Made by a program: the position numbers and the translations under genes. From contig CM077643.1 in the NCBI GenBank assembly GCA_039707465.1, positions 199,851,605 through 199,915,604 on the forward strand: a stretch of DNA of 64,000 bases. Reading direction: 5' to 3'. Source of the DNA: Rhabdophis nuchalis (taxonomy: Eukaryota; Chordata; Lepidosauria; Squamata; Natricidae). Positions 10,107 to 22,115 of the stretch are shown here, piece after piece. How positions within the stretch are numbered: the stretch's first letter is position 1; the number at the start of each line of letters is the position of its first letter. The notes beneath the pieces are model-generated. The model ran no database searches, was not told where the DNA came from, and saw only the letters and a program-made list of their open reading frames with translations.

Positions 10107-13100
10107 GTAAAATGCATATATAGATATTCTAATATATATTTACCCAGCAGTCCTTCCCTGTCCTTCCAAATCATTCATTTTATAGTATGTCCTTTCTTCT
10201 CAATTACTTCTGCTGTAGTTAATCTCTCTCTAGTATATAACCAGAGGTATGCATTATTGCTACATAATGTATAGCAAAATCCATCCTTCTCGCATCCCTT
10301 TTTGACTTGTTGGTCCTACAGGCTAGGTTGTATTTTACAGCAAGTTCTGTTTTCTTCTATTTCAACCTATATTCAGCCAAGAATGTGTCTGTTTACAATT
10401 TATGATGTTACTGTTTGTTCTGTCTCGTTTTGTTATTTTGTGGTATCCCCATTTTTTTAAATCACATTTTTTTATTTCCTTATATGCTACTGTATATATA
10501 AATTATATTATACATGTCACACTTATGTAGGGTTGTGACTGGAGGCACGTTTACATCGCACTCACCTTGCCGTTTGAATTCAGTTCTGGACTTTTCCATC
10601 TTCTCAGTGTCTAAGCATTTGGACCACCAACTCTTTTTGGGCAGCATGAAAGGAAGATGTAATCTTCTACTGACAGTCTAGGTCAAATGCGTACTGATTA
10701 AGGAAGACAGAAACAGATCGCATTGGTGTGACCTGTTGTTGCTTCCTGCACCAGGGAGGATGAACCTATTCTATAAGTCTTCCCAAAGTGCTTGATAGTT
10801 CTATTCAGGTTTCAGAGTTTGGGATTATCCCTGAACCCCTTGCATGGTTTGACTGAGACCTTAGCAATTGCTTGGAATTAGCTACAACAGGAGACCTGAA
10901 TTTCAGAGGAGCTCTGAGAGATGAAATGGCAGAAAAGATACTTAGAGCACCTCTTCAGGAAGATGAAGAGTGAATCCTAGTGAGCATAGATAAGAGTCTC
11001 TGTTAAGGATTACTCAGTGCAAAACAGTGTGGCAAAATGTGAGGATTTCTTTACTCATAGTGTACCGACAGGCAGCAGTCTTATTTAAGACAACCCTACC
11101 ATTTCTAGATAGGGAAGGACCAAAAAAATAGCTACTAGGCCACTGTGAAGACTATTGTAGATATCTTTCAATTACATTTACTTAAATATAATTTAACATT
11201 CTCTATAGCTAAATCAAGGATAAAGTGAGTGCTACCTGCAGTGTCTTGGTAGTTCTTTTGTCCACTTATAGACATTATATTTCTACATCAATTATTTCTT
11301 TTTTTTTTCCCCTTACCCAGATGGCTTCTGTCCTTAAAGAAGTTGAGTCTGGGTATCCCTACTCTTAGTTTACTAACTTAACTGCAATAACCATACTGGC
11401 TCTGACTATGATGCGGAGTGTCTGGTTTTATATTTAGTAATAACCCAGTTAGGTATAAAATGGCAATGTCCCTTGGGAACCTGTTTCCAAATTTATGTGG
11501 CTTGATCTGTATCAAGCTACATGCAGATTGCATTTCATTCACTGCGACCCATATGCCAGCTGGGTAAAGTGAATCCCTGTTATGGTTTCATTTTATAGAG
11601 CCACCAAAAGTCAGCACTATCAACCTAAAAAAGATTATTGATGTCATTGTTCTCCTTGCAAACTATCGTTTTAGTTTGTCCCCTTATTTGTCTGAAAACA
11701 CAATCCAAATTGTCCACTTGTTTGTCTGAAAAAAGCTATTGTCCTATTCTCATCAGGCATTTTAAAATCTGTGCATCAACATCTCAGTGCCTATTATCTG
11801 AAATTTAAAAAAATCCACCCTCCTTGTGGGATTTTTCATATTTGCAAATGTCACCCAATCCTCTTATAAATGATATATTAAAAAAGATATTCCATATCCC
11901 AGATTTTCAGGGACAGCCCAGAAGGAGCAAAACATATTATATTTCTGAATCATGTTCTCAATTCAGCTGTGAGTCAACTCAAAAACAAAAAAAAAGACTT
12001 CCATCTCTTTGTCTTGAGCTGAGCTGTTTCTCAAGATGCTGAATCTTAAGGGCGGTGTATAACCTTACTTTCTATTCCCTGAGGTCCTATTGTTGACAAC
12101 AACACTGCTTGGATCTGAAGTTTCATCTCCAAACAGCACTCATTTTCTTCAGATTGGATTGGGAGAGATGTAATGAATCCTCACTGCTGAAGGCACCATG
12201 TTTGCATGAAATTAATCTTCAAATGAATATAGCTGGTTAGCCAGGGAGCTGTGATGAAACTAAGCAGTAAATATATCAGGTCCTTGCAAGCCCCCCTGCC
12301 TTTGCCCTGTGGGTAAGTGTGTGTTATTATTGCTGGGCTTGACCTTCTAATTACTTCTCTGCGTTTTGTTCTCTGCCTGCACCTTTGGTAGCCCAAGCGT
12401 GTTTGAACTCCTGTTTCCGTTTCCCCATTGCTGCCACCTACTTCTCTCTGCAGGAAAATAAACTCCTGGCTTAATGAACAACTAGCTTGTATTTTCAAAA
12501 GAGTGTTGGAAACTACTGCGGAAATCCTTTTATCTTTCAACTCTTCTTTCCCCCAGTACCAAAATCAGTACTGGCTCCCCCACCCTATTTTCTGATTTTA
12601 AAATTTCAGAGAAAGCTAATTAGAATAAAGTCTGCATGACTTGACAGCCCACCTGCTCCTTTAGCATAATGGCTTGAAAGAGTAGGAAGGGGGGAGGAAA
12701 CCTTTCTCTTACATTTGGTAGATAAACAGGCTGTTTGTTTTATTTGCTCTTCAAATGCTAGGAGACTTTGTTCTTTAAAAGCTGCCTTGGCAACTGTGCA
12801 AGAAAGCACCCAATTACTTCATTAGCATAACCTTCCTTCTGTGACTGAACACTGACACCCAGCAATTAGTTGGAAGTCCCAAAGTACGGTAACCTCCACT
12901 ATGAAACTTTTTAGCTCCTTCTATCTTTTACTACTATGCAGTGTCTGTCCTTACAGAAAGTCAACTAAGTCTGTCCTGTAAGGTCCCCATAGAGCTGACA
13001 TCAATGTTAGAATGTACTGACATCACCCTTCTGCACTATGACCCTCAGTAAGCCACCAAGTCTATAATAAAGCAAACTGCAGTCTGTTTTTATTGACAAT

Positions 13101-14764
13101 GACTTGTATAAGGGCATCTTCATTTGTTATGATTTACCAACCAGCTGGTGGTGTCCACTTATCAATGTGCACTTGTTACCAGTCAGGAAGCCAGGCCCAA
13201 TCCTGCAGAGTTTATCACCATTCTTCCATGGGTTTACATAACCCGTGCTGCAATTGCAATGATTATTACTCCTAAAAATTGTAAACAAATATCAAAACAA
13301 ATCCTTTGCTCCTAGAAGGTGTCTCTCCACACTCCAGTAATCACACTCATAAAAGGTTCCCTGTGATCTAGAGGGGAAGCCTGCGATGAACCTCTTCCAC
13401 TAGTTTTGGACATCCTTGGCTTTGCAGGAATATATAAAGAAAATAAGAAAGGGTCTTTAACAATGAAAGCTATTATTTTCATTGGAGTTAAGGTATACAG
13501 AGCATATCATATGTATTTTAAAGTTATGGACATGAGGAAACTTTGGAAAATATTTATGTATAGTTTGTATATTATATTTATAAGACATTTCTATGAACCA
13601 TGACCTCTGGGAAAGTTTTAAGAACTTCTTGCAGCACCTAGAGAGTGGATGCTGAAGAGTTAAATATGTAGTAACCATCAGATGAAAGTTAAGAGTAGAA
13701 AGTTCATAACCAGGTATTGCAAGTCAGATCTTTGGATTGCAGATTTGAAATTATTTCAGTACAACAGTTGGATTTTGATACATACACAAACAAAGCATCC
13801 AGGGGATTCTGTCAGTCAAATCTAAATCTACTGACTCTTCAGGATAAAGTTACATTTTGGAAAATGATTTTCTGAATGTTCTCTTTTCCTCTGTCCTTTT
13901 ATCAAACCATTTATTTCTTATTATACTTTAGATTGCAAGATCTAAAAGAGAAACGCAACCCGTTAATAAAAATAGCCCACCATCATACTTTGGTATTCCA
14001 GACACATTTTATCTTCTTAAAAATATAGCAACTCATTTTAAAACATCTTGGCAATTTAAACTTTATATATCAAAGAATTCCAAATTATGCGAGAGAGCTA
14101 ACACGTTCATTCTGAGAGTAGAGGTTTTACAAGAACTCACATGGGGGCATTTCTAACATTGATTCCAGAACTTGAGAGACAAGTTTCTCCATACACTTCA
14201 TTCTTCCTAATTGCTGCTGAATAGCTGTCCAAAGGCAAAGCAATGAGTTGAGATGCTTCCTATCTGGGGTTCCTCATCCAGATAAGGCAGAACATCAAGA
14301 CTGTAGCAAAAGGCAGCAACCAGAGAGTCAGGACTGTGCTGTTTTGGTCAGATAAAGGTCTTGAGTGATACTGGAGAATTACTGACCATGAGCCTTTCCC
14401 AATCCATCCAGAAAACTACTGTTTTAATAATTAAATGTGCCAAGGACAGAAACAGAATACCTTAGTCAATTACTGATGCTCTAAGAATCCAACTACCATA
14501 CAATCAAAATGTCACTAACTTGAGATTGTGTGAATACTTATAGATGAGAAGAGTCCTAAAGACTGGAGAATGTCTCTAAAAGTTTTCTATATAAAAAGGA
14601 TTAAGTGAAAATCAGCTTAATGAAAAATGAACATGTTTCGTGATACTAAATGTTAATTTATATTTTTGGGGGAGGGAGGAGGGGACAGGAAATCCAAAAT
14701 CAGATTGAAAAGATGTACATGAAAGAAATATAAATATAGTAAGGATAGCAAGACGAGAGGATTG
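10107..14764. other. Long unique stretch, no gene seen
   Basis: No recognised transposon over 4.6 kb, unusual for this window. The longest frame (12181-12540, minus, 119 codons) has no family resemblance. The part at about 12600-12870 is complex, non-repetitive and rich in ATTA/TAAT cores (AGCTAATTAGAATAAAG, CCAATTACTTCATTAGC, CAATTAGTTGG), a texture often seen in conserved enhancers. That is only a hint. Confidence 0.45.
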
Positions 14765-15235
14765 GTACCCTGTTTCCCCCAAAATAAGACCTCCCCAGAT
14801 AATAAGCCCAAGCAGGCTTTTGAGCACATGCGCTAAAATAAACCCTCATCAAAAATAAGCCATCCCCGAAAATATTTAAATTCATGTGCAACCAGTCCCT
14901 GCCATTTCCTCAGGTTGCTTGCCGTGCAAACAACATGAGGTGATGAGGCGAGGCTGGAAGGGGAGAAAGGGAGGGGAAAGATGCCCCATGCACCCCACAC
15001 GCCCTTACCTAATGGCCACTCCTGCAACCCTAGTCACTGCGCTCATTTGGTCATGCTAATGGCCATTGCAAGAAGAGTGACAGGTCCACTGATGCACCTT
15101 GCTTCCACAGCAGCGCAAGACAGCAGCAGCCATGAGGTGACCATGCTCGCTGCCTCCTGCACCTCACAAATAAAAGGATCTTCCCAAAAATAAGGCCAAG
15201 CGCTTATTTTCGGGGTCAAAAGGAAATAAGATCCT
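14765..15235 (+). mobile_element. Non-autonomous DNA transposon, copy 2 (longer form)
   Basis: Left end CCCTGTTTCCCCCAAAATAA, right end ...CGCTTATTTTCGGGG then AAATAAGATCCTGTCTTA, again an inverted repeat of 'TTTCCCCGAAAATAAGAC' type. Compared with copy 1 (opposite orientation) it has about 220 extra bp of GC-richer interior at 14890-15110. No coding capacity. The frames at 14833-15193 are inside the element and look spurious. Confidence 0.75.
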
Positions 15236-16474
15236 GTCTTAATAGTGGCAGTAATAAAACGATGCCAAACACCATGACTTTAAAGGCCTTGAAGAAACAC
15301 TTCTCATTCACTTCAAAAACAAACATAATCCACATCACTCAGAATAGGACTAGGAAGAATGTTCTTTCTGCATTTTTGTTTGTAAGAGTGTGTTTATATT
15401 ACTGAGATTCACAAAGAGTTTTGATTTGATGCTGTATTTTATTTTGTTCCCTGATAAATCAATATAAACGGGTATTTCAGGGATAAACTGATATCTTTCT
15501 TTCACCTTACATTTTTAGAGGTCATTCAGAAAATAAAATTTTATATCCAAAAGCAGTGAAGCAATTAAAATTTAAAAAGCCTCAGGGTACATCTTTTAGT
15601 ATCCTAAATATTTGAAAAAAGAATATTTTCAATTCATTCTGAGAAATCACTTGGCTGCATTAGTGTGACCTAAAAAGAACTACACCTGAATCCAAGAGAA
15701 TTTTTTAAATTATTTTGTTACATTATTTGGCAAAATGAAAAGATATCAAAATGCGCACTAAAATAAAATATATACATTTTTAAAAACATTTTAAAGACTT
15801 TTTAAGGAGGAGTTTGATGTAACCTAAAAATAAAAATTCCCTTTCAAACTATCCTACAATCAAATTCTTTACTTAGATCAATGCGTTGAAATTCTTGCAT
15901 GAAAAAACAGAGACTTTTCCCTTATTAACCTTCCAATTCTCAGGCATATATCATTTAAAATGGTTTCTACTCTGTCTTTTCTGCATTATTGGAGCCTTAT
16001 CTTTTATTCCAGTCTATGTTCCTAATATAATGTATTCAAAACCTCAGTTCTGCTTCACTTTCCGTGTTAGAATGATAAAATAGGAGAGGTGCACAGAGCA
16101 TTAAAAGGAAGGCAAAACTGTTTGACTCATTTTGCATTATTTAACGAGCAGAGGTTTATTAAACAGGAAAGAAATAGAATCTTGTGATGTGGCAGTCGAT
16201 GTTATTTAGCATAGAAAATAGCACCTATTTCTTTCTCTATGGTATTTTTCTTCCTTCTTATGAAATTAGCTCAGGTGCTCATTGGAAAATCTGAAGGGTT
16301 TGAACTGAAACCCATTCACTCTCAGTATGGAGTATATTAAGATGATAAATACATAGTTTAGATTTAATGAACTTAAATCAGAATTATATAGATTATCGGA
16401 CTGTATAACCAATTTTTCCTCTTTAAAATCCAACAGTTAACCTTATGTCTGACTGCTTCTTCATTTATAAGAGA
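15236..16474. other. Unique AT-rich DNA, no gene seen
   Basis: No frame with recognisable motifs and no repeat recognised. Confidence 0.5.
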
Positions 16475-16690
16475 GCCCAGTCTGATATAGAGGCTTGGTT
16501 AGAAGCCAGGAGACTGTGAATTCTGGTCCGACCTTTCAGAATCTAGAACCAGCTGGGTGACCTTGAGCCAGTCACTTTCCTCTTGGCTCTAGGAAGGAGG
16601 CAAACCACTTCTGAAAAACCTTGCCAAGAAAACTGCAGGGAGAATATCCAAGAATTGGATATGACTGAATGGAAGAAAAAGCAAAAAATT
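16475..16690 (+). mobile_element. tRNA-headed SINE, 'A' family
   Basis: Same blocks as the 3760 copy: GGTTAGAAGCCAGGAGACTG, CAGCTGGGTGACCTTGAG, CAAACCACTTCTGAAAAACC, TTGCCAAGAAAACTGCAGGG, ending in an A-rich tail (GAAGAAAAAGCAAAAAA). A second SINE is inserted just past its tail. Confidence 0.75.
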
Positions 16691-16706
16691 ACACCTGTTG
16701 CACATT

Positions 16707-16943
16707 TCCATCATCATCATCTTTTAACAACCTCATAATCCCTTGTGAGGTGGAGACTGGACAAATAAATGGAGATAGCGGAGTATTTAATGGCCAGATG
16801 CACTTCCTGTTGCCAATGTGGAGTTTTGTTCAGCAGATATATTCTCACTGTGCCCAGAGAGAGAAATATCTGCTTCTAGGATCGAACTCAATAGCCTCCT
16901 GATTGTGTGGTGAGAGCTTCACCTCTAGGCCACTGCACCACTC
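16707..16943 (-). mobile_element. tRNA-derived SINE, 'B' head, (ATG)n tail, with TSD
   Basis: On the minus strand the element starts GGAGTGGTGCAGTGGCCTAG (A-box-like) and carries GAGTTCGATCC (B-box-like), typical of an internal pol III promoter. It ends in a short (ATG)n tail, seen on the plus strand as CATCATCATCAT at 16710. A 13-bp perfect duplication, CCTGTTGCACATT, flanks it at 16694-16706 and 16944-16956. The boundaries are therefore exact and retroposition is certain. No protein is encoded. Confidence 0.88.
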
Positions 16944-16956
16944 CCTGTTGCACATT

Positions 16957-17317
16957 GGATTTTGGCTAAACTTCAAAGATAGATTGTGCCTCTAGAATAG
17001 CTGATCTTTATGACAAAAAAGTAAACATTGTGAGGAATGCCTATGTACAAAGTGGGAACTGTGTGACAAAGCTGGGATAAGTGAAATGCAGAAGTTGAAG
17101 GGCTCCATTTCAAAACCCTGACTGAGAGGGGCAGGTTGCAGAAGTCCTCCTGAGGAAAACTGTCTTCATAGCATCTACTTGGAGCCATATAAAGATCAGC
17201 TTTGTGAAATCTCCTTTATTGACTGCACTTCAATGTAGTTCAGAAAGTCCTTTAGCAAATTATATACGGTCTTCGTCCTTCACTAACAACTGAAAGCAAA
17301 CAAAAATATTTTTAATT
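16957..17317. other. Unique DNA, no gene seen
   Basis: No recognised feature. A 71-codon minus frame has no motif. Confidence 0.45.
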
Positions 17318-17540
17318 CCCAACATCATGAACTATTGCATAAAGAATTAGAGCTGAAGTAGTACAGAAAAGAGCAACAAAGATGATTAGGGAACTGGAGG
17401 CTAAAACATATAAAGAATGGTTGCTGGAATTGAGGGAGTCTCTTTTAATGCAAAGGAAGACTAGAGGTGACACAATAGCAGTGTTCCAATATCTAAGGGG
17501 TTTCCACAAAGAAGAAGGGGGTCAACCTATTCTCAAAACT
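17318..17540 (+). mobile_element. CR1 LINE fragment (ORF2 C-terminus)
   Basis: Conceptual translation gives a CR1-like run: AEVVQKRATKMIRELE, then TYKEWLLELRESLLMQRKTR, then GDTIAVFQYLRGFHKEEG. This matches the C-terminal 'LxxRRxRGDxIAVFxYLxG' block seen also at 57.4 kb. Truncated at both ends; a relic. Confidence 0.75.
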
Positions 17541-19004
17541 TCATTGACATAGTACAAGTTGCTATAAAAAAAACTATAGAAAATAATGTTGATGTTGATT
17601 GAATCAACATTTGAAGTTATACATTGTTAAAATATTAACTCCAACATACAAAAATCTAAATCAATTTGATACTGTTTAGATTGGAGAAAATGAGTAGCTT
17701 TGCTCCTGAATTTCAATTCTTAGTATTTTACAAGTTTAACTCATTCCAGAAATGTGTCTGGCTTGAAATTTGGCTTCTTTGATTATCCGCCAAGTAAAAA
17801 GGGTAGTGGAATTTCTTTTAGCACAATAAAAGAAGTACTTTTTTTTCTCACAGGGTATATATTGACTTTTTTACTTTGAAGATAGCTTACAATAATATCC
17901 TAAAAGTCATTCAAGAAATAAACCTATTATAACCAGAAAGATAGCCGTCTTACATTTTCTGTATATCACCTTCTCATATGGACACGGTTTTCTAATATTA
18001 TCTAGCAGACTGCTACATCTCAGATTTCAGAGAGTGGCAAGCGCCAAAGAACAATCATTTCTGATCTACGTATTGGTCTGAGAAGTACAAACTAGGTCAA
18101 CTCATTTTTTTTAAAAGGCAGCATGGGAAATGGTTTCTTATCTCTGCCAGAAAAGTTGTTTAAGACTTACTAACACCTTCACTGCAAATGTGACAGCATG
18201 ATCAGAGAAACACCCTATTTCCTAAAACTCAAGGGTAACTTCTCATTACAAAGTTTCTGACAATATGTATGTCTGCGTGTTTGTGTGCATGGGCAGAAGG
18301 CCTCTTGGAGGAGGCCTGCAAAATAGAATTATTGAGTGAATAGTGAGCTATTCTAGGATATATGGCATAATTAACCAAAGCTTTCTTGTATAGATTTCAC
18401 CTGTCAATTACTTCGGTTGCCCTTTTACAGACAAAAGGGATTTTTTCTGTTCATTTTATACAGATCCGTTGACCTGTAAACCTGACATTTACTGTTACAC
18501 ACTTAGGAACATTTCAACTTCTAACTGAGATTCATGCTTCAGCTTGGTGGATCAAAGGTCCAAGCAAATGGAAGTGGCACCTTCAAAAAAGCAAATCAAA
18601 GACGAATGCTATTATCAATATGGTTGGTTATGCATATAAATAATATATGATGCTAAACACACTGTTATGTCTGGAGCAAAGACTATGAGCTTTCAGCCAA
18701 AACCTTACATTTCATCACTGTTCAAAAGCATCAAAATGTGTTCTTATCTCCCAGCAAGAAAAGTATATGCAAAGTTTATTATGTGTTGATTTATACTTCC
18801 TAGTTCCGAAACAAAAAAAATGCATTCCCTTTTTCTTCCAAATGTTGTTGCTACCTTTTTTTCCCTACTATTTGAACACCTGGAGAATTTTCAAATTGTG
18901 CCAATGGGAAGTCTTCCAAAATCATATGAGAGTATCTCATCATAATTTTGCAGAAGATAATTGCTTCAAACTGCTAAGTCAGACAGGTTATAAGAATTAA
19001 GGCA
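17541..19004. other. Unique AT-rich DNA, no gene seen
   Basis: No recognised gene or repeat. Confidence 0.45.
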
Positions 19005-19068
19005 GACTTTCTTTCTTTCTTTTCTTTCCTTTCCTTTTCTTTCCCTTTCTTTTCTTTTCTTTTCTTCT
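19005..19068. repeat. Polypyrimidine (TTTC)n microsatellite
   Basis: About 64 bases of CTTT/CCTTT units, uninterrupted by purines. The Lys/Arg/Glu-rich minus frame is its translation. Confidence 0.95.
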
Positions 19069-20320
19069 ACAAAATAAGCATTATACTTTTGAAGAATATG
19101 CAGTATCCGAGAACCAAGAGTAAGAAATTTTAGAACAAGCTTCCATATATTTAGGAACAAAGAAACTTTAAAAAAGAGAAGAAACATATTTAAAAACTGA
19201 TTTAATATATTAAATTACCAACTTCAAATCGTAGGGCCACTAGGAACCCTGACCTTAAGGCTCTTTCAGACTGGCAATAACTTCCCAAATGCCCAGCTAC
19301 TAACTGAGATCCTTTAATATGGTAGAAACTATACCTGGAACTTGATTTCTGCTTATGAGTTCTTAATCTCTCCGGAATGCTGCATTTGGGAGCTTTAATT
19401 TGATACTTTAATAATGTTCTACCCAAAAGGATCGCTTGAAATGAGTTATAAAGTTTTCTGGTTCTCTGATATTAAAGATGACCCTAATATATGGGGCCAC
19501 ACAATGTTCTATTGGAGATCTGATTGCCATATTGGGAGAAGACTTGGCATATGTACTCTTGGCTTAGGAAAATATAAATGCAGACTTTCTTTAATTGGAG
19601 GGGAATGTGACCAACTTTCAGCAATTCCAATTAGGTATTATGATAAGCTATTATTGGGTACAATTAAAGAAGGTTTGAGCAACTTGCGATCAAACAACTA
19701 ACGCTTCACCCATCTCAATTATAGCCATTTTTTTCCTCATCTGATCAGTATTTGTTAGCAATAGCTTTCATTTGCTTTATCTTTTGTTGCTGATCAGTAA
19801 TGCATACTTCCCAATTTAGGCTTGCTTCTTAGAAATATAAATCTCTCATTCAAGGAAAATAAAAAGCAGAAGGATATGTCATGTTCTTACTGAAGGAATG
19901 CACTGTTAAATGTTTCAGTGGTTCATGCCCTGTGACTAGCAATCAGCGTTCATTCTGTCATTTCCAAAGTGAGGGACCAAATTGGAAGCATATCTCCTGG
20001 ACTTTAAAAAAAAACAGGCTTCCAGCATTCCTTGTATAGAAGAAGGAACTTCACATGAGCACAGGGTTTAAACCATTTATGTTCAATCCAGAAAGCAGAA
20101 ATTTAATTTGGTTTAGGCATCAAAAACTAAACATGGCTGGGTAGGAAACAGAGAGAGATTTTGAAATAATGCTTCTCAGTGATGTGCAAGAGCAAAGTAC
20201 GGAGAAACTACATCTTGCATGTCATTTAAATAGGGGTAGCAAGAATATATTTTTCCCTTTTTTATTCAAAAGTCATAGCATGATACTTGAAAAATAGGTA
20301 CTGAAGGAACTCTGAGCTTC
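19069..20320. other. Unique DNA, no gene seen
   Basis: A 95-codon plus frame (19414-19701) and a 74-codon minus frame have no family resemblance that I can name. Confidence 0.45.
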
Positions 20321-20328
20321 CTTTAGAG

Positions 20329-20454
20329 CAAACTTGGGGCCTGCAGGCCGGATGAGGTACACAATGGCCACGCCCATGCCCAGTTTAACAAAGAGGGGGA
20401 AAGTCATAATATGTCACGTGACAACGCTGTCACGATGCAAATTTGACATCCCTG
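20329..20454 (+). mobile_element. Short hAT element, first bases lost
   Basis: Same family as 28833-28962: CAAACTTGGGGCC, GCAGGCCGGATG, GGCCACGCCCATGCCCAGTT, and the end TTTGACATCCCTG. The expected first nine bases (CAGGGCTGT type) are missing at the left. It is flanked by CTTTAGAG (20321-20328) and CTTTATAG (20455-20462), 7 of 8 identical, fitting the 8-bp TSD of hAT elements. Non-coding. Confidence 0.75.
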
Positions 20455-20462
20455 CTTTATAG

Positions 20463-21384
20463 AGTCTAATTTGTTCTTATGCCTTCAATTTAGTTTGCCC
20501 AAAAGTGATACTTTTAAAAACAGTGAAGCAGTTTGGGATAATATAAATCGGTGAAACAGCCCCATAACTCCCCATCACTCCCAAATAGAGGACATTTTTT
20601 TTCCTTCCCAAAGGCAGGCAGAGGACTGGCTTTCTTCCCTGATATGAATATTTGTTCTGAATGGGTGAGATGGATTTGTTCCAACTTCTGAGAAGTCATC
20701 TTGAATAAGTCCTTCCTTTCGCTAAGAAAGGATTGTTCGAAATGACCATCAGATCATTAGTATTTCTTATACAGTAATTAGCACGCTCTGATGCTAAGGA
20801 GTTCTACTCCCCCTCCCCACCTGAAAAGAACTCTGTTCTGACTGCCAGTTGGCTCACAATCCCTTACCTCAGTTCAAACTGGCAGACATTCCACTCCTTC
20901 ACTCACGAGCAGCCTGGCGCTCCTTACAGTACTAAACATTGGTACCTCACCAAAACGTCTGTGCCTTCCACCTGTGGAACTGCTTCTGGACTCAAGGTGG
21001 CAGGAGTGATATTCCCTTATGTGTTTCAATCACTGACTACCATGGTGCCAACAGATTGAACCAGAGTGAACCGTATTTTATCCAATCACATAGTTTTGTC
21101 GCAAAACACAGGTATCCAGCTAGTGGTTGTATATAAATGACATGCATTCCTACCAATGTCACAACACTCTTTTAGAAAATGCTAAAAGTTGTGATAGAAA
21201 GTAGCCTTTGATACTGGGAAGGAAGCATGCCTTCTTTGTCATGGCCCTTCTGGAACAATATCTTCCTGAAATATGGATGATACCCTCTCTCTCCTGGTGT
21301 TCCAAAAATTACTCCAGATCTTTGAACACAAACCTGGGATTAGTATGCTGTGACTATTGGCTGTGCTAGTCAAGGGTACCTGTG
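20463..21384. other. Unique DNA with promoter-like patch
   Basis: No gene recognised. A CCAAT motif (21079, ATCCAATCACATAG) lies about 50 bp before a TATA-like box (21129, TGTATATAAATGAC). Such spacing occurs in core promoters and LTR U3 regions, but no LTR ends or downstream gene can be seen, so this may be chance. Confidence 0.35.
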
Positions 21385-21790
21385 TTGTCATCATCATCAT
21401 CATCACCATCATTTTAGCTGTTGTCTATCCACTGCAGGATGAAGGCCTCTTCAGCATGTTTCCAACCAATATGGTACTCAGCTTTCTTTCGCCAATTGGG
21501 CCCACAATACTTGCTGATTCATCGATCCATCTTACTTTAGGTCTCTTTTGTGGATGATTTTTATCAAGTGGGATCCATTCTATGATTGCCTTGATACACC
21601 TGCTGTCAGTTCTTCTTGTTATGTGACCAGCCCATTCCCATTTCAATTCTTTTACTCTTTTGATGATATTGTATACTTTTGTTTGTTCTTTAATCGATGT
21701 GCAGGTCTTTCTATCTTGTCTTGTAATGCCCAGCATCTATCTTTCCATACGTCACTTGAAGCTTTTGTATCGATTGTAAGTTTAGTGCTC
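21385..21790 (-). mobile_element. RTE-clade LINE 3' end
   Basis: The minus strand encodes the C-terminus of an RTE-type ORF. An open run from 21736 to 21425 (103 codons) includes MLGITRQDRK, LKWEWAGHITRRTDSR and RPKVRWIDE, resembling the RTE consensus 'MLGxxxxDR ... LKWxWAGHIARRTD ... RWxDD'. In-frame stops occur just upstream (before MLG and five codons earlier). The 3' end is a trinucleotide run, CATCATCATCATCATCA on the plus strand at 21388, as expected of RTE tails. It is distinct from the Bov-B copies. Confidence 0.75.
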
Positions 21791-21889
21791 CTTTTTTTAA
21801 ATTAGTGTAGGTATGTTTTTTTAATTGATTTTATTGTTTTGGGATTTGCTGAGTTATCCTGAATATACCAGAATGGATGGCTAAACCCA

Positions 21890-22115
21890 ATTTAAATAAT
21901 AATAAGCACTGTTTGAACACCATTGGCATTGACAAAATCACCATCAGACGATTCCAAAAGGCAGCTTTACTTGGAACAGCTTATAGCCTTCAACAAAACA
22001 TTTAACACCATTAAACACCATCTGTCAATCCCAGGTCCTCGGGAAGGATTCAATAGTGGATAAAAATGCCCATCCAGCCTAAACCTCTGGCTGAATGTGG
22101 GACCAATCACAATAT
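21890..22115 (+). mobile_element. Possible non-LTR element 3' fragment
   Basis: Contains GGCATTGACAAAATCACCAT, CCAAAAGGCAGCTTTACTTG, GGTCCTCGGGAAGGATTC and AGTGGATAAAAATGCC, then CCAATCACAATATATAATAA. The order resembles a common squamate interspersed repeat with an (AAT)n tail whose class I cannot name with certainty. No frame survives. Confidence 0.35.

Noticed and set aside
12181..12540. 119-codon minus frame as an exon
   Set aside because: No recognisable domain. The ends do not show a convincing splice acceptor and donor pair, and overlapping phases are equally plausible.
16707..16943. tRNA gene on the minus strand
   Set aside because: A- and B-box-like motifs are present, but the cloverleaf is not credible and the unit is bounded by a 13-bp TSD, so it is a SINE head. 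The same holds for the other SINE heads.
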